Assembly: GCF_030867095.1 (NCBI RefSeq)
Contig: NC_081835.1
Span: 41,275,892-41,339,891 of the forward strand
Origin: Alligator mississippiensis
Taxonomy: Eukaryota; Chordata; Crocodylia; Alligatoridae
Reading direction: 5' to 3'
DNA length: 64,000 bases
In this document: positions 1-11,499 of the stretch, one piece after another
Layout of the letters: each line of letters opens with the position of its first letter
Numbering within the stretch: position 1 is the stretch's first letter
The notes under the pieces: generated by a model
Seen by the model: only the letters and a program-made list of their open reading frames with translations
Database searches by the model: none
What the model was told of the DNA's origin: nothing
Program-made: the position numbers and the translations under genes

Positions 1-1708
1 TAACAGTAAATCCTCTTTGGGCCACACCATACCATGCCACCGGGTACTCTCCCAGACATCTCTCACCAGAGTCTTGCCCAGCCCAAAGTGCAGTCTTTTG
101 TGTGCCGGTCTACCAACTGATAGCGCCCCATGCCCACTGTACTAAGTGTAACCCGGGTGTACCCCCCTTTCCAATAGAAGGGAATGGTCAGCAGGGTGTA
201 CATGCTGGAGATGGGAACCGCAGTTTGCTCGCAGCTTCCCCTTCTCCGGTGTCTCTATAGAGGAAGACCAGGACACAATATCTTAACTATATATATGGTT
301 TATTCAGATGCAGGATAAAAGGGGAGGGATAGAATAAACTGGATAGGTGACAAAGATAAATATTTACATATAATTCTAATATTATAAAAGCCTACGTCTG
401 TCAGTCTGTCTGTCTGTAACACTTTATTCGTGCTGATTGTCTGACAAGTGTTCCAACAGAAGCTGGTGGTGTGGTGGAGTGCCGCCATGATGGAGGAGAC
501 ACAGGGGACGGAGCGGGGTGGCAAAGCCAGCAGAGCTGGTCTCGCCCCCCCAACCCTGCTCCCTGGAGGCGGGGGTAACAGAGCAGATGGAACAGGTGGC
601 TCGCTGCAGGTGGCAAGGATAGAGCAGAGGGGGTGGGCAAGGCCACCGGAGCTGGCCTTGCCCCACCCCTTACTCCTTGCAGGTGATGGCAGTGATGGCA
701 CGGGGGGAGGAAGCGGGGTTGGGATGCTGCAGGGTGGGGAAGAGTGGGGTTGGGACACCTGCAGGGCCTGGCGTGGGACAATGAGGCGGCGAGAGGCGTG
801 GGCCTGACGTGGGTTGGGAGAATAGGCACAGTGCGGCAGTAGCAGTGGGGGAAGGGGAGGGCAGGAATGTGCCCAAAGCCCCACACAGGGCAGGAGGAGG
901 ATCAAGCCTGAGTCGGGGGAGAAGCCAGCCCACCGTGGCGGGAGGAGCAGCAGGCCTGGGCTGACGCAGTGGTGGCAGGGAAACAGGAGGAGCGGGCTCG
1001 GAGCCAATGGGGGAGAGGAGTGGGTCCAGGCCCAAGGAGGGGAAGAGACTCACTCCTCCCCTCCCCTCCTCCAGCTGGTGCTGTAACAGGCTGGGCTGGC
1101 TGTTCCCCGCCACCGCCAAGGCGGGCCAGCTTCTCCCCTGGCTCAGGCTCTCGCCCATTCCTCCTGCACCCCCGCCATTCCCCCCGGTCAGCTCTGAGCC
1201 CGCTCCTCCGGTTCCCCTGCCACTGCCAGGTCAGCTTGGGCCTGCTACTCCCCCCCGCCACAGCAGGCTGGCTTCTCTCCACCCTTGGGCCTGGTCCTCC
1301 TCCATATCAGGCCGGGGTCCACTCCTCCCCTCCCCCCGCCGCTGCGGCGGGGAGGAGGGGAGTGGGCCCAGACCCCAAGCAGCAGGCAGTAAACGGGGAG
1401 CGGGCCCAGATAGGGGAGGGGCATGGGGCTCCATCCTCACATGCTCCCCCAACCCCGTTATTCCTGATGGGCAATTGGCTGGTATATTCAAGTAAAAAAT
1501 AACAGAACAGGTAAATATAGCAGTTTCCAAGACCCATGAGAGAAACCTTGCCCACAGATCCTCAGAGGGTATGGACCAGCAATTGATGGGTATGCACCCC
1601 CAAAATGTAAAGCACAATAAACAGTTAATAAACTTTCCAGAATAGAAAGCAGAATAAGCAATTAATAAACACTCCAAAATATAAGACACAGCAAACAATT
1701 AATAAACA
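1..1708. other. Intergenic, G+C-rich low-complexity sequence, no gene seen
   Basis: Long G-rich then C-rich stretches (about 480-1440) produce many open frames on both strands, all rich in Pro/Gly/Ser and without domains. A short CTGT-type microsatellite lies near 398-417. From 1600 to 1710 there are repeated 'aataaac' motifs (about five copies). Confidence 0.5.
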
Positions 1709-1711
1709 CTA

Positions 1712-1890
1712 GGGCTGTGGGAAGCTTCGAGCACTGATTCTATTCGGAGATTTGGCCTGATTCGGCGGCCAACTCTCCAAATCCGAATCAAATCAGGAGA
1801 CCAATTAAAAGCTCTGAATTGATCTGAAGCTGTCTGAATTGATTCAGAAAAGATTCGTAGAGCTTCAGCAATTCAGGAAGTCCCCATTGA
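1712..1890 (+). repeat. Left end of a TA-flanked palindromic DNA element (related to 15999-16801)
   Basis: Begins after TA with GGGCTGTGGGAAGCTTCG and continues with the same ATTCGG/GAATC-rich arm as the full copy at 15999. The other end is not recognisable. C-rich DNA follows to about 2275. Confidence 0.55.
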
Positions 1891-2499
1891 CTGCTGCAGG
1901 GAGCTGGGATTGGACTCCATGATGGTAAGTAGGGGGAGGGGGCAGGGGTTGGAGATGTGGGGAGGGGACCATGGGGGGACCCCTGCCAGGCCCCATCCCC
2001 TGCCTGCTCCCCCAGCCCCTGCCAAGCCCCATCCCCTGCCTGTTCCCCCAGCCCCCCTGAGCAACCCCCGACTCCTGCCCTGCCCAGCCCCACCTCCCGG
2101 CTGTTTAAGAAAAAGCCCCTATTCACCAGCTGCTGCCAGGTGGGGGGATCCCGGCTGCTCCCCACTGCCTCATGCTGCATGGGGGGCTCTGCCACATGCC
2201 CCCAACCCCTCCCACTCTCCCAGCCCCACCATGGCTGCCCTGCTCGCCCCAGCTCCCAGCCCCTTAAAATGGTAAGAGAGTTTTCATCAGGTATGCAGAA
2301 TATTAGCTAAGACACCTGCCGTTGACTATTTGCATGCAAAACATCCAGAGCTCTCCTGCTCCATTGCACTAGGGCACATTGATCATCACTGAGTGCTCAG
2401 GGGAAGAATTGTCTAACTATTATGATGAGGCTGAAAATAACCAGGTAAGAGACCCTTCAGAACCTCCATCAGAACCCGTTTTGGGGTTGTTATAAGGAT

Positions 2500-2640
2500 C
2501 ATAACACCTTGCTATAAGGAACCCGGCATCAAAAGGAAACACCAGGTCAGACCTGAGGAAGGGCATTTTGCGCCCAGAGCTTGTCTAACATCTCTCCCAA
2601 CAATAAAGTTGGTCCAATAAAATATAATACCAAACAAACC
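2500..2640 (-). repeat. Unclassified interspersed repeat, second copy at 10155-10560
   Basis: Contains 'ctgaggaagggcatttt' and 'gttggtccaataaaatata', which in reverse orientation match the copy near 10160-10560. The class is not known to me. Confidence 0.4.
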
Positions 2641-3368
2641 TTGCTTCCCACAAATTCCCTAGACCATCATGATTACGACAACTCTACAACATCACTGCAG
2701 ATTTTATGTATATATTTTATGCTCTCTCTCCACTTCTGCAATAACTAAGCAAGGCTTCAGAGAAAAGAGCATGTGCATAGAAATCAGATGCACTCCACCC
2801 TGCCATCTTGGACTGCCTGTCTTGCCCTGGGGAGAGCTCTGCCAAGTATTACTTTAACCGTCAAATGTCTGGTCTCTGAAGTGCCAGCCAGGATCCCTTG
2901 ATCTTATGACCTCACCTCATGGGAGAGACTCTGTAAAACTTTGTGGGCTGAGAAGGGTTAAAGGGGAAGGAAGTTGCAGCCTTTATATGCCAGGACACAC
3001 CATGGGTCCTGATCCCCAAACCATGGTGCCCCAGCCTGCCCACCCACAGCAGGAAGAACTGTGCAAACCTTTGTGGAGACATTTCAGACTGAAAGGGCAG
3101 GCAGTTTTCAGCTGTTCTGGAAAGTCAGGGTCCAAATCACTTAAGCTTTATTTAGCACACAAAGGGCCTTTTCAGTGGTGACCTAAGTCCCCTGTGGAGC
3201 TTTAGGGGCATAGCTCAGTAAGGAGATGCTGCCACTCTGTGGTTAATTGATGACATAACATGCAGAGATGCTACTGTATTAGTAAAATAACTTAATGGCC
3301 TGAATACTAGTGATGCAGGGACACTGCCCCCTGGAGATGGTTTAGAGACATCACAATAATATGGCCTT
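2641..3368. other. Intergenic, nothing recognised
   Basis: Neither a coding exon nor a repeat family could be recognised. Open frames here are short and lack motifs. Confidence 0.4.
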
Positions 3369-3535
3369 GTTTCATTTGCCGATGACCCCTTTGGAAGTTT
3401 TGAACTGAGGTGCAGACCCCTTTGAACTGTAAATGTGGGCATGCACATACTTTTGATTGATCACAGTCATCTTTCGCAGACTGCTTAGACAGTCTGCGGG
3501 CCCCCAAGGGACAGACCACAGGTTGAAAATCACTG
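3369..3535 (+). mobile_element. hAT-like short element, decayed (same family as 12138-12331)
   Basis: Aligns by eye along nearly its whole length with the intact short copy at 12138-12331: shared 'catacttttgattgatca', 'gacccctttgaa' and the terminal 'caggttgaaaatcactg'. The left end is eroded. Confidence 0.6.
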
Positions 3536-3904
3536 ATATAGGCAATGTCCCTTCAGGGGCATAGGGCTAGATCCATAAATCAACTGAGTGTTGCAATACC
3601 TTCATAAGCCTGCAGGCGCTGGACAGCAGTAACAAGGTCCATGTTCAAATTTAGGGTGTAACACAAACTTTCTATTCTGACTCAAGCCTAGTGGCAGCTT
3701 AAGATTTATTAGGGCCCTGGGCTCCAGTGGGTGGAGGGGCTGCTTCCCCCCTGGTGCTGCTGCTGCCACTGCCAAGGGCAGGGTGGGCCTCCGTGACCTG
3801 TGGGCACGGGCAGTGCTAGGAGGGGAGGTAGGTGGGGAGCTATAGCCGCCCACGTGCCCCAGAAAGGTGTGGTGCTCCCAGCAGGGGCGGTGTCAACCTC
3901 TTCA

Positions 3905-5655
3905 TAGATTCATAGATTCATAGATGTTAGGATCGGAAGGGACCTCCATAGATCATCGAGTCCGACCCCCTGCATAAGCAGGAAAGAGTGCTGGGTCTAG
4001 ATGACCCCAGCTAGATGCTCATCTAACCTCCCCCCGAAGACCTCCAGGGTAGGGGAGAGCACCACCTCCCTTGGGAGCCTGTTCCAGACCCTGGCCATTC
4101 GAACTGTGAAGAAGTTCTTCCTAATGTCCAATCTAAATCTGCTCTCTGCTAGCTTGTGGCCATTATTTCTTGTAACCCCCAGGGGTGCCTTGGTGAATAA
4201 ATCCACACCAATTCCCTTCTGTGCCCCTGTGATGAACTTATAGGCGGCCACAAGGTCGCCTCTCAACCTTCTCTTGCAGAGGCTGAAAAGGTCCAGTTTC
4301 TCTAGTCTCTCCTCGTAGGGCTTGGACTGCAGGCCCTTAACCATACGAGTGGCCCTTCTCTGGACCCTCTCCAGGTTACCCGCATCCCTCTTGAATTGCG
4401 GCGCCCAGAATTGCCCGCAGTACTCCAACTGTGGTCTGACAAGCGCCCGATAGAGGGGAAGTATCACCTCCTTGGACCTATTTGTCATGCACCTGCTGAT
4501 GCACGATAAAGTGCCCATTGGCTTTTCTGATGGCTTCGTCACACTGCCGACTCATGTTCATCTTGGAGTCCACTAGGACTCCAAGATCCTTTTCCAATTC
4601 CATGCCACCCAGCAGGTCATTCCCTAGGCTGTAGGTGTGCTGGACATTTTTCCTCCCTAGGTGCAGCACTTTGCATTTCTCCTTGTTGAACTGCATTCTG
4701 TTGTTTTCTGCCCACTTGTCCAACCTGTCCAGATCTGCTTGGAGCTGTTCCCTGCCCTCCGGCGTGTCTACATCTCCCCATAGCTTTTTGTCATCTGCAA
4801 ACTTGGACAGAGTACATTTGACTCCCTCGTCCAAGTCACTGATGAAGACATTAAAGAGTATCGGTCCAAGGACCGAACCCTGCGGGACCCCACTGCCCAC
4901 ACCCTTCCAGGTCAAAACCGACCCATCCACCACGACTCTCTGGGTGCGACCCTCCAGCCAATTCGCCACCCACCGGACTGTGTAGTCATCCAAGTCACAG
5001 CCTCTTAACTTGTTTACCAGTATGGGGTGGGATACCGTATTGAAGGCCTTCCTGAAGTCTAAGTATACGACATCCACCCCTCCTCCTGTGTCCAGGCGTT
5101 TTGTAACCTGGTCATAAAAAGAAACTAGATTGGTCAGGCACGATCTGCCTGCCATGAACCCGTGCTGATTTCCCCTCAGCATAATTTGTCCTGCCGGGCT
5201 CTCACAAATGTGAGCCTTGATAATTTTTTCAAAGACTTTACCAAGGATGGAGGTGAGACTGACTAGCCTATAGTTGCCCAGGTCCTCCTTCCTCCCCTTT
5301 TTGAAAATGGGGACCACGTTGGCCCTTTTCCAGTCCTCCGGGACTTGGCCCGTGTGCCATGAGCGTTCAAATATTCCCACCAGTGGCTCTGCAATGATGT
5401 TGGCCAGTGCCTTCAGCACCCTCGGATGGAGCTCATCCGGGCCTGCCGACTTAAAGGCATCCAGTTCTTCCAAGTAACTCTGCACCGTCTCAGGGTCTAC
5501 GCATGGAAGTCTGGCACCTTGCTGCTGCCTCTCTACAACCCCAGTGAGAGACTTGTCGTGCCCCTCACTTAGGAACACTGAGGCAAAGAACTCGTTGAGT
5601 AGTTCAGCCTTGTCCCCCCTGTCTGTCACCAATTGTTTCTGCCCACCAATTGTTT
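3905..5655 (-). mobile_element. CR1 LINE, 5'-truncated, reverse transcriptase ORF with one frameshift
   Basis: The 3' end (left side) has the CR1-type 8-bp tail repeat (TTCATAGA units at 3902-3926). On the - strand, one frame from about 5650 to 4478 carries the reverse transcriptase: SAGPDELHPRVLK, VPIFKKGRK, VYLDFRKAFNTVSHP, GVPQGSVLGPILFN and the catalytic FADD (bases 4790-4801). The C-terminal part (LYRALVRPQLEYC to the end) continues in another frame to 3997. The two frames overlap at 4478-4542, and an extra G (CCC at 4514-4516 on the + strand) accounts for the shift. The 5' half, including the endonuclease, is missing. Confidence 0.93.
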
Positions 5656-5931
5656 CTTCTTGGTGGAACGGCTGGGCTTGGAGCAGGTGGGAGCGGGATG
5701 GGCTCAGCTGTGCAGGGTGGGTGGTGGTGGCATTGGGAGGGGTGGCTACAGTGGGGCTAAGATGAATATTAGGGTAGCTATAGTCCCTGCAGCCCACAGC
5801 CTAGTCCAGCCCAGCCCCAGCCCAACCCCCTCCATCAGGAAGAAGCTGGCCTGCCCTGGCCTGTGGGGGAGACTGAGTGGACCCAGCTGGGCTGGAGGTG
5901 GGATGGCACATGCCCGCCTCTCCTCTCCACC

Positions 5932-5995
5932 TGTGCTGGCCCCAGCAGTATAAAAACCTGCCCTGTGCTGGCCTCAGCAATATAAAAGCCTGCCC
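5932..5995 (+). repeat. Tandem 32-bp duplication, each unit with TATAAAA
   Basis: Units 5932-5963 and 5964-5995 differ at about three bases. Each contains 'ctggccccagcagtataaaa' or its variant. Two TATA-like boxes 32 bp apart could be promoter-like, but no gene follows that I can recognise. Confidence 0.7.
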
Positions 5996-6914
5996 TGGTG
6001 AGCAACTCAGGGCTATTTGCCCTCAGGAGCTTGAGGCCCAACCAGTTGGTATATGGGGTCAATACCCCTTGTGCCAGCTGGACTGCTGAAGCAGCCCTAA
6101 CCTGAAGTGGCCCCTGCATCTCTACCCACTGCAGCAGTCTGCCAGTGGGGCTGCTGCCTGCCTGTGACCTGCTGCCATCTGTGACAGCATCCACCCCCTT
6201 GGACCTGTGGCCCTGTAGCTACACCCCTGCCAGACCCGGACAGGGTGCCCCTGCTCTGCCATCTGGGCAGCTATTGTCCAGAAGATGTGCTCCTTGTGGT
6301 GGCCCACTTTGAACTGTCAAAGCATGTCCTCTTGGCCCCAGATGGCCAAAAGGTCAGCCACCTCATCTGCCCTCCAGCTGGGTCCCCAGTGCAGGCCCTG
6401 GACAGGCTCCTCTGCTTGGGTATCGCCATTTGTCTCACCAGCAGAGATCCTGGTGTTCCCTGTTTAAAAACTGCAAATTCTCTGATAGGAGACCCAAATT
6501 CTCTCATTAAAATACCCAAAATAGTGTTCTTCTGCTATTAAAATGAAATGCCACTATACATAGAGAGATCAGTTGGCCAATGTTTTATTGATATATTTAC
6601 AAGTTTAAAGCAATTTGGAAGCCTACCAGTGCCTCTATCATCATAATAAAATTGATGCTAAATATCTATACACTTAGGCATTTATTTTTGGGCTTTCTGT
6701 CATAGAAAAATCAGAGCTGCCCCAGCCCCCTTTGGTCACCAGGGTGTGTGGTGCTGAGCAGCACTGATATGCCAGTGCCCTGCCTCTGCCCCTCACTCTC
6801 AACCCACAGCCCCAGCCCCACACTGCGTGGGTGAGTGTAGGATTTGTGGGGGTGAGGTTTGGGGGGGGTATGGGGCTTGTGCAGGGGTTTGGGGTTTGGG
6901 GTTTGTGGCTGGTT
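5996..6914. other. Intergenic, no gene recognised
   Basis: Open frames on both strands are short and without motifs. AT-rich segment 6540-6700; G-rich run 6840-6915 leading into the hairpin at 6915. Confidence 0.4.
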
Positions 6915-6956
6915 TGTGGGGGGGTTGGGTGGGACATCCCACCCAACCCCCCCACA
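6915..6956. repeat. Perfect 20-bp inverted repeat with 2-nt loop, G-run stem
   Basis: Left arm 6915-6934, loop CA, right arm 6937-6956, fully complementary. The stem contains runs of 7, 3 and 3 G. Weaker symmetry extends outward (TGTAGGATTTGTGG near 6835 against CCACAATCCCTACT near 6998). G-rich DNA to the left could also form a G-quadruplex. Confidence 0.85.
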
Positions 6957-7739
6957 CCTACAATCTCCCCACACATCTTGAGCACTCCCTACACCCACAA
7001 TCCCTACTTACCAGGGACAGCACCCAAGTCATGCCGCAGCATTGCACCACTCCTGCTTGCCCCCTCACACATGGAGGGAGCGTGCTAGGGCAGCAGAAGC
7101 ACCGTAAAGACGCTTTGGCTGGGTATCTCTGGAGGACGCAAGTCCGTTTGACTCAGGGCATGGTGCAGGACCGTGTCTGCTTCACCTTTTCTCCATGGGT
7201 TTTTTTTTATACCTGGATTTCCAGGTATCAGATTTTGAGCCAGTGCTGCAAATATGCAGCACGGGGAACATTTTTCTGCTTGCAGTGTGCCTCTTGCAGC
7301 GTCTCATACTGCTTTGGGACACCTCAAGAGGCACGTGCTCACTCATCTGGATGTGCCCTTTATGTTTTCTTTTTCTGCATACCCTCATGTTTGGAGGTTT
7401 GGGGCTACCTGTTTTCACTATTTGTGGGCTTGGGTTGTTTGAGATTAGAATGTGCAAATGTAAAGTGTAGGTAGATCAGATTTTGTGTCAACTGGCCCTC
7501 CCTTCCCAAATGGTGAAGTTTGTAGGCGCACAAATTTTATGAATGCAAATGTCACCAACAGGTTGGCACTCACTGTGAGTTGTGCAGAAATATTCAGTGG
7601 ATAGTCCTTAGTTTTGGTGCAGAGATGCTGTGTGTGAGGAACAAGAGAGTGTCTAAAAGGAAGTCACTCTGGGGATGCCCTTTGGCTCATGGTAGATGCC
7701 CCAGATGGTGTTCCTAGGTGTCTCCCTTCCCAACAGATT

Positions 7740-8166
7740 GAGCCAGGTGGCAGCTCCCTTGAGTTCCTTTGCTAGTGACTGAGACTGATAAGTGTCTTGG
7801 GTTTCAGTTAATTGTTTAATAGTTAAGGTTTTCTCTAAGGTTGGATGTTTGCTCCCATTTCCCCCCTGTAATAAACCCTGTTATAGTTGAATGTTGCTTG
7901 TGACTGGGGAAGTTTATTCATATTAAGACACCCAGTTACATTTTACTTCCCTCAGTTTCTGGGTCAGGGCTCAATCCAGGTTGAGAAAGTTAATGTTAAA
8001 TCCCTAAATTTAAACCCAGCACTTGTTATTGCCATCTGGTGCCTGGCAGAAGAGTTATATTTTGGGGCTCATCCAGGATTTCTGGGCTGGTACCCCTTGC
8101 AAGCAATTGGGCAATAGTTTGGTAAGGTGTTATTTTACTGAACTATTTGGGGAATATTTGTAGTCA
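7740..8166 (+). mobile_element. Endogenous retrovirus remnant: LTR 3' part plus primer-binding site
   Basis: AATAAA at 7870-7875 is followed about 190 bp on by TGGGGCTCATCCAGGAT (8063-8079). That resembles the tRNA-Pro-type primer-binding site of gammaretrovirus-like elements (one G lost, two G-to-A changes). No coding remnant follows, because the sequence passes into a hAT element at 8175. The left LTR edge and TSD could not be found, so the bounds are approximate. Old, non-coding fossil. Confidence 0.45.
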
Positions 8167-8174
8167 TGCTAGAG

Positions 8175-8995
8175 CAGGGGTTTTCAACCTTTTTTAACAA
8201 GTGTACCCCTTCTGGTGGTGGTGGCCGGATGCAGGGGGGGAGAAGGGGCTTGCACACGTTGGCTGCCACCCACCACCCTGTGCCGCTGCCACTGCCGTCC
8301 ACTGCCCCATGTTGCCACCACCCACCACCTCGTGCTGCTGCAGCCATGTGCTGCTTTCCCATGGGTGGTCACATGTGCGCCCTCATGGGCTGCTGACAGG
8401 CCTCACACCCAGTCAATCACACACTACCCGTTAGCAGCCCGCAGAGCTGCAGGTGCAACCAGCCATGGGAAAGCGGCATGCCGTGGTGGCACAGGGTGAT
8501 AGATGGCAGCATAGGGTGGTGGGTGGCAGGGGTGATGGCAGCCACGTTTGAGCGCCCCCCTACATCTGTCTGTAGAGGGGTGCCGCTGCCCTCGCCCCTC
8601 CCCCCCCCGGCTCCTGGGAGCAGGCACAGAAACACACATCCCCCCCACCACTCGCCACCTCCATTCAGATCCTTTGTGCCTCGCTGCCGTTGAGGCTCTG
8701 CAGGCAGGAGGTGGCCATGGCACCTCCTTGCCATTGGCTATTGGCCGGGGGGAGTGGCCCAGTGGCCAATCAGGAAAGCGAGCTGGGGGGCAGGGGATAG
8801 GGAGGCACTGTGGGCCAGCAGCACCCAGCATGCCCCTCCCCCTCCCCTAGGTAAGAGGTGATGTGTGGGAATGTGCCATGGGAGACACCACCACCATGCC
8901 CCGGGGCACACTCTGTCCTTGCCCGCCCACATGTACCCCCTATGGCCTTTCCAAGTACCCCTAAGGGTATGCGTACCCCCGATTGATAACCCCTG
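8175..8995 (+). mobile_element. Non-autonomous hAT-like element, 821 bp
   Basis: Flanked by a perfect 8-bp TSD, TGCTAGAG (8167-8174 and 8996-9003). Ends are imperfect inverted repeats: CAGGGGTTTTCAA at the left, CAGGGGTTATCAA read inward from the right. The interior is G+C-rich with no transposase. Confidence 0.9.
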
Positions 8996-9016
8996 TGCTA
9001 GAGGAATGATACAATG

Positions 9017-10047
9017 CATGGGGTGGGCAAAATATGGCCTGCGGGCCAGATCTGGCCTGCCAGACCACTCTATCTGGCCCGCAGAGGCCCTAAAAAATGT
9101 AGAAAATATTTATCTGCTCCTGGCTACCTGTCAAAAATGACGGGAGCCAGGGGCAGTAGGACCCAGGGGGAGCTGTCAGCAGGAGGCAGCAGCCTAGCCC
9201 CACCCCACTCCCAGTTATTTCCCTGCCTTGCTGCTCTTGCACTGCTCCAGCACTGTGTGGCTCCTGGCTGCATGGCCTGACCATGGGATCACGGGGCGCT
9301 GGTACTCTGGTGTGTGTGTATGTGTGCACATGCGTGTGCATGTTTGTGTGTAGGGAAGGTGTGCGTGTGTGTGTTTAGGTAGGGAGGAGCTATGTGTGTC
9401 TGTCTGCGTATGTGTGTAGAAAGGGACTGTGTGTGTGTGTCTGTTCATAGGGTGAGTCCCACATGCACATCCCACCATGCACAGGCACCCCCCTTGCACT
9501 GCCATACACACAGACTCTACACCCACATCCCCTCACACATCCCAGCCACCCTCACCCCCATACACAACCCTCCAAAAACCTCATACTCATCCACATCCCA
9601 CATATCCATACGCATCCCCACATTCTCCCTCACCCCACACCCCCACATGTATCCACCCCCCACAGACACATCCACACCCTCCCCCACACCCCACATACCC
9701 ATACACCCACATCCCCCCACAAACCTATACCCCTCCCACAATATACAAGAGTAAGAGTTCATTTTAAGCTATTATATACAATCACCTCTAAGTACACTAT
9801 ACAAGCCCAGGTAAACCAGGAGAAAATACTTTTTGAAATCGAATTAATGAATGTTTTAGATGTTTGCTTTTTAGAATATAATGTGCCCCTTGACACGTGG
9901 GGTCAGGGGCTAGGGGATGGGGCTTCCAGTCATAAGATGGTGACCAGGTGTGGGGCACATGTCAAGGGGCAGGGCTACCCATGTGGCCCTCGACAGCTTG
10001 CCAAAACTCATAAGCAGCCCTCTCCCTGAAATAATTGCCTGCCCCTG
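9017..10047 (+). mobile_element. hAT-like family A, full-length copy 1
   Basis: Left end CATGGGGTGGGCAAAATA, right end ATAATTGCCTGCCCCTG. Flanking 8-mers ATACAATG and ATATAAGG match at 6 of 8. The interior has a (TG)n stretch (9310-9440), a C/A-rich minisatellite (9460-9745) and no transposase. Five more copies occur in the window. Confidence 0.85.
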
Positions 10048-10188
10048 ATATAAGGGGATGCACATAGACCCCAAGAGTCCCTGTTGGTTACGGGCATATC
10101 AGAGGCTTACACTGAAACCTCTTTACAGAACACTACAAAATGCCTCCTACTATTGAGGGTTGCTGGTTGTAGCTGTGTTGGTTTAAGG

Positions 10189-10375
10189 CAGGGGTGGGCA
10201 AAATGCAGCCTGGGGGCTGGATGCGGCTCGCCAGGCCATTCTATCCAGCCCATGGGGCCCCTAAAAACTTTAGAAAATTAATATTTATCTGCCCCTAGCT
10301 GCCTATCATGTGGCCCTCGATGGCTTGCCAAAACTCAGTAAGCAGCCCTCTGCCCAAAATAATTGCCTGCCCCTG
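10189..10375 (+). mobile_element. hAT-like family A, short internally deleted copy 2
   Basis: 187 bp from CAGGGGTGGGCAAAAT to TTGCCTGCCCCTG. TSD GTTTAAGG (10181-10188) against GTCTAAGG (10376-10383), 7 of 8. It inserted inside another repeat. Confidence 0.9.
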
Positions 10376-10446
10376 GTCTAAGGACATAGGCAGACAAGGT
10401 TCTTGGGTAGATGTGATATCTTTTATTAGACTAACTAAATAGTTGG

Positions 10447-10558
10447 AAAATTGTTCTTTGCAAGCTTTCAGGTACGAATACCCTTCTTCAGGAAGAGAGA
10501 GTTGTTCTATGCCTGAAGAAGGGTATTTATGCCCAAAAGTTTGCAAAGAACAATTTTT
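10447..10558. repeat. Inverted repeat, arms about 46 bp
   Basis: Left arm 10447-10492 and right arm 10512-10558 are complementary with a few mismatches, around a 19-nt spacer. Inner edge CTTCTTCAGG / CCTGAAGAAG, outer edge AAAATTGTTCTTTGCAA / TTGCAAAGAACAATTTT. Confidence 0.85.
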
Positions 10559-10560
10559 CC

Positions 10561-11499
10561 TACTATTTGAGGTATTGCCAGGTACATGGGCTCAGACTTA
10601 GGAAGGAGGAAAATGATTTTGCTGCCCTCTGTAAGCTGTAGCTGCCAATGGAACCTCAAGAGTTCCCAAGGAAATAAGGATATGGACCATGATTGCTTTC
10701 AGGAGCCAGCCCCTTCCTCCGACTTCTGATGCAGCTTTTTAAAGAGAATGTTGGAGATTTTGGAACAGAGAAAGACCAAGGCAGATCTATTAGGACTTTT
10801 GGGCTCTCTACCACCAGTTCCAGCCATTTGTGGCAAAGTCTCAGGGACAAGCTTTGAAAGAAACCCCACTCTGAGTTAGCCCTATATAGGAAGCTCTGGG
10901 TGTTTTCAGGGAGCAGAGTCCCCATACTTGTAGAAGAGGCATTTGAGCTGTGGTTTAATCATGCCTCAGAAACTTAAGTCAGAATATTTATGACATTCTC
11001 TGAATGATTCGAGTGTTATATCTGTCCACATCCAAAGTCACCATTACGGAACATGTACAACATAAGCAGGGTTACACCTGACATTGAGGTATCCTGGTGC
11101 TAGTGCTGGGTGGAGCTTCATGGCTGGGTAAATATGATCTACAGCATCATTGGCAAAAACCTTTTCTGGGCCTTCAGACTCATCTCCAGCATAGCTGTGC
11201 ACCTCTACTGCAAGAGGCCCTGGGACTGTTCCCTGGTTGAATGCTGGGAGCAGCTCCCTCCTGGGGAGAACTGCTTCATTAGTCATGTTGATTACCTAGA
11301 AGGTTAAAGGGTTGAGTCCTGCTTGAAATTTGGCTGTAGATTGCCCTAAGGGGTTAGTATGGAGGATGTGATGCAATGATTGGAGTCTTGCAGGGTCCTC
11401 AGTGGAGAGTCCAGACTCCCATGTGAGGGTGTGTGTTGAGGAGATGGCCTTGCTGGAAAAACCCTGTGGGTATTGTTGCTTCATTCTGCAGCTGCTTTG
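10561..11499. other. Intergenic upstream of MST1, no gene recognised
   Basis: Unique-looking sequence. Open frames of 65-90 codons occur on both strands (for example 11044-11286 -) but show no domain, exon pattern or initiation context. Confidence 0.4.

Larger units (their letters stand above)
10155..10560 (+). repeat. Unclassified repeat ending in a long hairpin, split by a hAT copy
   Basis: 'ggttgtagctgtgttggttta' resumes as 'taaggacataggcagacaag' after the 187-bp hAT insertion. 'gatatcttttattagactaac' follows, then the hairpin 10447-10558. A second copy in opposite orientation lies at 2500-2640. Confidence 0.6.

Noticed and set aside
300..1500. Several long open frames on both strands in G/C-rich DNA
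   Set aside because: Low-complexity Pro/Ser/Gly/Leu translations mirrored on both strands, with no domain and no splice pattern.
9460..9745. C/A-rich segment resembling a telomere-like or CRISPR-like array
   Set aside because: It is the irregular internal minisatellite of a hAT copy, shared by the other copies; no regular spacers.
11044..11286. 80-codon frame on the - strand just upstream of MST1
   Set aside because: No family recognised, no start context, and the opposite strand is equally open; likely chance.
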